NCBI GenBank assembly: GCA_035578155.1
Contig: JAPWDM010000048.1
Coordinates: forward strand, 1,765,001 to 1,829,000
Source of the DNA: Brachynemurus nebulosus
Lineage: Eukaryota; Arthropoda; Insecta; Neuroptera; Myrmeleontidae
Direction of reading: 5' to 3'
DNA: 64,000 nt
Shown here: positions 55,563 to 64,000 of the stretch, one piece after another
Numbering within the stretch: the stretch's first letter is position 1
Layout: every line of letters starts with the position of its first letter
The notes under the pieces: generated by a model
The model's input: only the letters and a program-made list of their open reading frames with translations
Told to the model about the DNA's origin: nothing
Database searches by the model: none
Translations under genes and position numbers: made by a program

Positions 55563-56765
55563 TTTGTAACATAGAAATGGTACTGGAAAAGGTTCTTTTC
55601 TTGGATGTAATGGAAATGTAACCAACTAGAACATTATCGGTTGAAGTAGCCTCAAGTACATATGCATATTTTTACAGCCTAACTGATAAAGAAAAATTAA
55701 AAACCTAACTTGGATAAAAAATTTTTTTGCTCATTTATGTTGTTAATTAATGCATTAGATCAGTTTTATCGAAAAATTAATATATAGTCTCATTTAAAAA
55801 TCTATAAATTTATGTCATAGCTCGAAAACCATAAGAGCTATAAAGCTCCTGATTATAGCAATCGGTTGCTCCCGTCGATATCTACAACTCTTATTATATA
55901 CTCTTATTATAACTCTTATTTAGTATAGCCAAGAAGCCAAGTATGGACTGTTTTTGTTTCTATCTTAAATTACTAACATATTGAAGTGAACAAAAATATT
56001 ACTAGATTACCTTAATGGTAATATAAAATACCTGAGCCAGGCTTTTAAAAATAAAGAAGAAAAGAAGAGTAATTATATTTTCAATTAAATATGTTTAATT
56101 ACTTTTACTACTTAATGTTTGAAAAATTATTATAAATTGATTATATAATTATAATATTTTCAAAAAAATTAGTTTTCGATACTTTTCGAAAACGCAAACT
56201 TTTAATCGTAAATTTCTCGTAGATAGAAATAAGTTGTGAATATTCCGAAAAAATTGAGACTATCTAAACCGACTTTTCATTATCGAAAATTATCGGTACT
56301 GAGTTACTCATCATAAACTGATTATAATTGATTAATTCAGGCTCATTAGTCAAATTGATTTTGTCACCAGTAAAATATTTTCAAAAAAATTTGTTTTCAA
56401 TAGTTTTCGAAAACGTAAACTTTTGATCGTAAATATCTCGTAAACGGTGCTTCGTACCTCAAAAATAACAAAATTTTTGAAGGCTTAAGCGAAGTAAGTT
56501 GTGGGTATTTGGAACATATTGGGACTGTCAAAACCTACTTTTCGTTATCCAAAACTATCGTTATCGAAAATAATGATATTTTTAAAATTTTAAGATGTAA
56601 ATTTCTACATATTTGTTATCATTTGTATTATAAAATTCTCTAAAATTTTTAGTAGCTTTTATTTCCAGCATTTTTTCTTTTATAATGACGGATTTAATTT
56701 ACCCGATTTTTTATCCACGTAAATTGAATCCTCGTGGAACGGATATTCACGTAAATAATTGAGGG

Positions 56766-56768
<3 letters not shown>
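55563..56768. other. AT-rich stretch with dispersed repeat blocks
   Basis: 55810-55915 matches 3905-3990 inverted (CTCCTGATTATAGCAAT, GATATCTACAACTCTTAT). 56440-56585 matches 40640-40800. No gene. Confidence 0.5.
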
Positions 56769-59103
<2,335 letters not shown>

Positions 59104-59218
59104 ATTTCATCCATCCATTTTTGTATAAGTCGATTTATGTTATTTGTTTTATGGTTAACCCCATAAACCATATAACAAATAACATAAATCGACTTATACA
59201 AAAATGGATGGATGAAAT
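59104..59218. repeat. Hairpin, arms about 50 bp
   Basis: TTTCATCCATCCATTTTTGT...GATTTATGTTATTTGTT is followed 18 bp later by its near-perfect complement. Confidence 0.9.
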
Positions 59219-59607
59219 TTAGTTACATAAGACGCTAACAGGGGATAGATTAAAAAAAAATGCAGGAATCTTTAAATTGATAATTCCTCGCGAATTGATG
59301 CATTTAAAACTAGCTGTCACCCGCGGCTTCGCAAGCGTGAATTTCGTAATTTAGTAAAGGTAATTGTTTTTTGGTAGTTTGCTAAAATATTTTGCCCCTA
59401 TTTTCTTATCATAAGCTGCAATGATAGGCTTTATTTATTGGTAAGCTCACTCATCAATCCTCTTTATTTTTAATTTCTCCCTTTGGCTAGTTATTTAGGA
59501 ACAATTGAAAATTTTCAAAAACGAATTGGTCATTTCTTCAAGCATATAACATAGATTAAAAATCTAAAGTCAACCTACTAAGAAGGTGTCAATGAATTTG
59601 GTATAGA
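59219..59607. other. Short repeat fragment ACTAGCTGTCACCCGCGG
   Basis: 59310 onward resembles the start of the repeats at 34316 and 56801. The remainder was not recognised. Confidence 0.4.
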
Positions 59608-61114
59608 AATAAAAAAACGCCGTGAGCAGCGGGGCCCCATCACGGTAGTCGAATTTTCCCCTTCATCTTCGGTATTGAATGTCTACAAGCGAAATGTGAT
59701 TGAAAGTCTACAACCGAATTGTCATTTTGTTGGTTTCAAAACTGGTGATGAGTGTTCGGCTGATCGAGGCTTTAAAAAAAGGTTTTAAGTATTTAAGGGC
59801 TGTATCTCAGTAAATTTCAATTTTGTGCCGAAAACAGGTAGCAGAAAAAAAGCCAACACAATTCGTACGAGGACATTCCTGCCCATGTTTATCCGCTAAT
59901 TGCCTTTATGTTTTAGTTTTAAAAATTAAAAAAGGACCTTAAATAGTAAACTGGAAGGCCTTTATAAAGATATTTTTTCTTTCCAAAAAAATCCAAAATT
60001 TCTATTTTATAAATACTAAAAATCCAAAATTCCTAATTTATAAATAAACAGTGACTTTAATAACATTTTTAAATTACTTAATGTATGTATTTCATTTGTC
60101 ATAAAAGTAAGTTCACTTTTTTTTAAATTTTTTAAAATTACTATTCGCCTACTTGTATTTAGAATAAACATAATGCTTTTAAAACACATTTAACAATAGC
60201 ATTCAGTTCCGATGTAAAAATGGGAGAAGTGGGGGGAAAAGTGATGTGGACTCCCTACAAGGTACTAGCTGGATACAAACTGAATACACGTACAAAATTT
60301 CAGCCCTCTAGGTTTCCTTATGGAGTCTCTAGACGTGTTAGAAAACAAGCAAAAAAATTAAGGAAATATTGGCGTAAAAATCGTGGGGGTAAGGGTTAAA
60401 AGTTGAAACCTCCAAAAAACAGTGTCTGGCTATTAGCTTAACCTGTACACCAAATTTCAGCCCTCTAGGTTTATTTGGGGAGATTTTGACCCGAACGAAA
60501 CTGTTAAAAAACAAGAAAAATCATGTTCTTTTGGGTATAAAAATGGTGGGGGTAGGGGTTAAAAGTCGAGACCCCCAAAAGGCACCCCCTTGATACTAAC
60601 TCAATCCGAATACAAAATTTCAGCCCTCTAGGTTTATTCGGGTGACCTGTGCGAGTGGTACAAACTTCGAAAACGTCGAAAATGCATGAAATTGTAGCTT
60701 AAAAATGAGGGGGGTGGGGGTAAAATATTAAAACCTCCAAAAAGCACAACCTAGGTACGAACTTTATCAACACACCAAATTTCAACCCTCTACGTTAATT
60801 CTGGGGGGCTGGGGGCCTGTTAGATCCAGCGAAAATCGTTTTTTCCCCCCTCTACTCCCACCATATCATCCTAGAAAGCTGAATTTTGGATATGTTGTAG
60901 ATAATTGACCGAAACATTATTTAAAACCGGTTTGGAAAATTTTTATTGCTTTTCCGCCCCCCACCACCCCCTTAAAGGTCGGGTCCGAAAAAAAATTTGC
61001 CCAAAATTTGACCCCACTTTGATAGTATTGTTGTGCATCGGAATAAGCCCCACTTACCAAATTTCATCTCTTAACTTCCATAGGGGGGCCCTACACATAT
61101 TAAAAGGTTGCGGG

Positions 61115-61213
<99 letters not shown>

Positions 61214-61340
61214 CATCTTTTTTTTTACATAATCGTGTTCTACGGGTCCGAAAACGGATAGCGCCCCTGGTCTCGCCTCTCGCAGCTCTTATCTTATAGA
61301 CTGTATAAGTCTAATTTTTCGGAGAAAATTCGACTAAAAA
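59608..61340 (-). mobile_element. Unit A-like element, left arm of a large palindrome (no nested insertion)
   Basis: From AACGCCGTGAGCAGCGGGGC this is the reverse complement of the unit at 61466-63127 with few differences. It also matches, more distantly, 17980-20680. It has the four ~160-bp units (about 60300-60800), a (TA)n array (61120-61209) and ends GGAGAAAATTCGACTAAAAA. The target TA at 59811-59812 is uninterrupted. It lacks the outer GGCTGCC ends seen at 17916. Reading frames over the C-rich repeats are not genes. Confidence 0.88.
61120..61209. repeat. (TA)n microsatellite in left palindrome arm
   Basis: About 90 bp of TA. The opposite arm has only about 22 bp at the same point. Confidence 0.95.
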
Positions 61341-61465
61341 GTATGTTGGTTTAAAATACTCAAATATTACATATTGTTAAAATACCTTGGGTGAATGCAA
61401 GATACATCAATCTGAGACTATTTGCTAGACAGGTAGGTCAGTTACATGTTATTGTCCTATACCCA
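61341..61465. other. Palindrome spacer, 125 bp
   Basis: Unique AT-rich sequence between the arms, with no obvious symmetry. Confidence 0.85.
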
Positions 61466-63127
61466 TTTTTAGTCGAATTTTCTCCGAAAAATTAGACTTA
61501 TACAGTCTATACGATAAGAGCTGCGAGAGGCGAGACCAGGGGCGCTATCCGTTTTCGGACCCGTAGAACACGATTATGTAAAAAAAAAAGATGTCTGATA
61601 TATATATATATATATATATATTTTCCCGCAACCTTTTAATATGTGTAGGGCCCCCCTATGGAAGTTAAGAGATGAAATTTGGTAAGTGGGGCTTATTCCG
61701 ATGCACAACAATACTATCAAAGTGGGGTCAAATTTTGGGCAAATTTTTTTTCGGACCCGACCTTTAAGGGGGTGGTGGGGGGCGGAAAAGCGATAAAACT
61801 TTTCCAAACCGGTTTTAAATAATGTTTCGGTCAATTATCTACAACATATCCAAAATTCAGCTTCCTAGGATGATATGGTGGGAGTAGAGGGGGGAAAAAC
61901 GATTTTCGCTGGATCTAACAGGCCCCCAGCCCCCCAGAATTAACGTAGAGGGTTGAAATTCGGTGTGTTGATAAAGTTAGTACCTAGGTTGTGCTTTTTG
62001 GAGGTTTTAATATTTTACCCCCACCCCCCTCATTTTTAAGCTACAATTTCATGCATTTTCGACGTTTTCGAAGTTTGTACCACTCGCACAGGTCACCCGA
62101 ATAAACCTAGAGGGCTGAAATTTTGTATTCGGATTGAGTTAGTATCAAGGGGGTGCCTTTTGGGGGTCTCGACTTTTAACCCCTACCCCCACCATTTTTA
62201 TACCCAAAAGAACATGATTTTTCTTGTTTTTTAACAGTTTCGTTCGGGTCAAAATCTCCCCAAATAAACCTAGAGGGCTGAAATTTGGTGTACAGGTTAA
62301 GCTAATAGCCAGACACTGTTTTTTGGAAGTTTCAACTTTTAACCCTTACCCCCACGATTTTTACGCCAATATTTCCTTAATTTTTTTGCTTGTTTTCTAA
62401 CATGTCTAGAGACTCCATAAGGAAACCTAGAGGGCTGAAATTTTGTACGTGTATTCAGTTAGTATCCAGCTAGTACCTTGTAGGGAGTCCGCATCACTTT
62501 TCCCCCCACTTCTCCCATTTTTACATCGGAATTGAATGCTATTGTTAAATGTGTTTTAAAAGCATTATGTTTATTCTAAATACAAGTAGGCGAATAGTAA
62601 TTTTAAAAAATTTAAAAAAAAGTGAACTTACTTTTATAACAAATGAAATACATACATATTAAGTAATTTAAAAATGTTATTAAAGTCACTGTTTATTTAT
62701 AAATTAGGAATTTTGGATTTTTAGTATTTATAAAATAGAAATTTTGGATTTTTTTGGAAAGAAAAAATATCTTTATAAAGGCCTTCCAGTTTACTATTTA
62801 AGGTCCTTTTTTAATTTTTAAAACTAAAACATAAAGGCAATTAGCGGATAAACATGGGCAGGAATGTCCTCGTACGAATTGTGTTGGCTTTTTTTCTGCT
62901 ACCTGTTTTCGGCACAAAATTGAAATTTACTGAGATACAGCCCTTAAATACTTAAAACCTTTTTTTAAAGCCTCGATCAGCCGAACACTCATCACCAGTT
63001 TTGAAACCAACAAAATGACAATTCGGTTGTAGACTTTCAATCACATTTCGCTTGTAGACATTCAATACCGAAGATGAAGGGGAAAATTCGACTACCGTGA
63101 TGGGGCCCCGCTGCTCACGGCGTTTTT
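61466..63127 (+). mobile_element. Unit A-like element, right arm of the palindrome (no nested insertion)
   Basis: Starts TTTTTAGTCGAATTTTCTCC and ends GCTGCTCACGGCGTTTTT. It is near-identical to the left arm when inverted. Its TGAAATTTACTGAGAT at 62921-62936 is the empty target of the transposon nested at 19453. (TA)n is about 22 bp at 61600. Confidence 0.88.
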
Positions 63128-63277
63128 CTTACTACAGCTTACTACGGGCAAGCCATCTCCGTAGTTACAAGAGTAAACAAATTTTTAATTACCATAGTAA
63201 ATACTACAATTACACACAAATTCTGTAATTTTCATATATTTTACCAGTGATGTTCAACTAGATAAAAAGTATAATTT
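63128..63277. other. Short unique spacer
   Basis: 150 bp between the right palindrome arm and the next unit copy. Nothing recognised. Confidence 0.5.
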
Positions 63278-64000
63278 AAAACGCCGTGAGCAGCGGAGCC
63301 CCATCACGGAAGTCGAATTTTTCCTTTCATCTTCGGTATTGAATGTCTACAAGCGAAATGTAATTGAAAGTCCACAAGCGATTTGCCATTTTGATGGTTT
63401 CAAAACTGATGATGAGTGTCCGGTTGATCGGGACTTTAAAAAAAGGTTTTAAGTTTTTAAGGGCTGAATCTCAGTAGGGGAGAGCGGGGCTATGCCGTAC
63501 ACTTAAGGGAGAGCTGTTATTGTTCATCTAATATCGAGTATAAAATTATAAGAAAATTAGCAATATATAATTTGGACAATTGGCTACTGATTTCACACAA
63601 AGAAATTTGAATTATTCCACTGTTTACATATTTAAATTAAATTACAAAAAAGTGTCTCTGTACGAAATAGCCCCGGGGGTCGGAACTATTCCGTACGGTA
63701 GGAGGGGCTATACCGTACAGTAAAAAAAATCATCTTGTTAAGGAAGTAAATAAGAGTAATGCAATAAATTATTGTAAAAAAATCATCTTGTTAAGGAAGT
63801 AAATAAGAGTAATGCAATAAATTATTGTAGAAAACACATTTTATTATTTATTGTCGACTCAACTAAGAAACAACATAACGTAACTTGTATTATCGGTATA
63901 TTTAGTTCAGCTTATAAAAGTATAAAAAGTGTTAGGTTAACTTTTATCAAAAAAAGTGATAAATTTTAGAGAACGAAAGTATTTTATTTAAAGTTTATAC
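63278..64000 (-). mobile_element. Unit A composite with nested TA transposon, runs off the right edge
   Basis: 63278-63476 is the inverted counterpart of 20485-20680, including its diagnostic variants (GTCCACAAGCGATTTGCC rather than the palindrome's version). At TA 63475-63476 the nested transposon starts GGGGAGAGCGGGGCTAT and continues with the same 53-bp tandem duplication, in mirror orientation to 19453-20482, to the window end. Confidence 0.88.

Noticed and set aside
60905..61261. Frame beginning MTETLFKTGLE, repeated at 61574-61834 and similar at 17913-18221
   Set aside because: It is conserved only because the unit A repeat is copied. It ends in (TA)n and shows no domain.
59608..63127. 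Possible assembly artefact explaining the palindrome
   Set aside because: The arms differ in (TA)n length and several bases, so simple assembler duplication is less likely; it is kept as a finding with read checks advised.

Overview
This window is AT-rich nuclear DNA from an animal, most likely an insect. The evidence is spliced genes with long introns, metazoan protein families, long (TA)n arrays and a dense load of insect-type DNA transposons. I cannot name the order from sequence alone; a hemipteran or another insect with a repeat-rich genome would fit.

Two real protein-coding genes were reconstructed exon by exon. On the minus strand, eight coding exons between 42759 and 25317 encode a complete 607-residue phosphoglucomutase-2/phosphopentomutase (PGM2) with every catalytic loop intact. 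On the plus strand, five coding exons between 43555 and 47343 encode a complete 249-residue START-domain lipid-transfer protein of the STARD10/PCTP group. The genes are head to head. Candidate 5'UTR introns on both sides (GTGAGT donors at 43121 minus and 43266 plus) narrow a shared divergent promoter to about 140 bp near 43122-43265.

Nearly everything else is mobile or repetitive. Left part (1-25 kb): an R2-like LINE fragment, an inverted pair of elements built on a 120-bp tandem unit, a gypsy-type LTR with primer-binding site, TA-flanked MITEs, a possible 4.2-kb TIR element (11977-16205) holding a hAT MITE with 8-bp duplications, and a 2.9-kb TTA-flanked composite (17916-20786) with a TA-flanked transposon inside it.

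Middle (25-48 kb): the introns of the two genes hold a deleted PIF/Harbinger element with remnants of both its ORFs, a frameshifted OTU-protease remnant, a LINE-like 3' end, several foldback MITEs, and a P-element-like transposon with a THAP zinc finger inside the START gene intron.

Right part (48-64 kb): foldback MITEs, a TTAA-flanked element, a SINE-like repeat, and a palindrome of about 3.5 kb (59608-63127). The palindrome arms are copies of the 17.9-20.8 kb composite without its nested transposon, so they preserve the empty target site. A further copy with the nested transposon begins at 63278 and runs off the window end.

No tRNA, rRNA or CRISPR array was recognised. All calls come from reading and hand translation; no database search or alignment was run.
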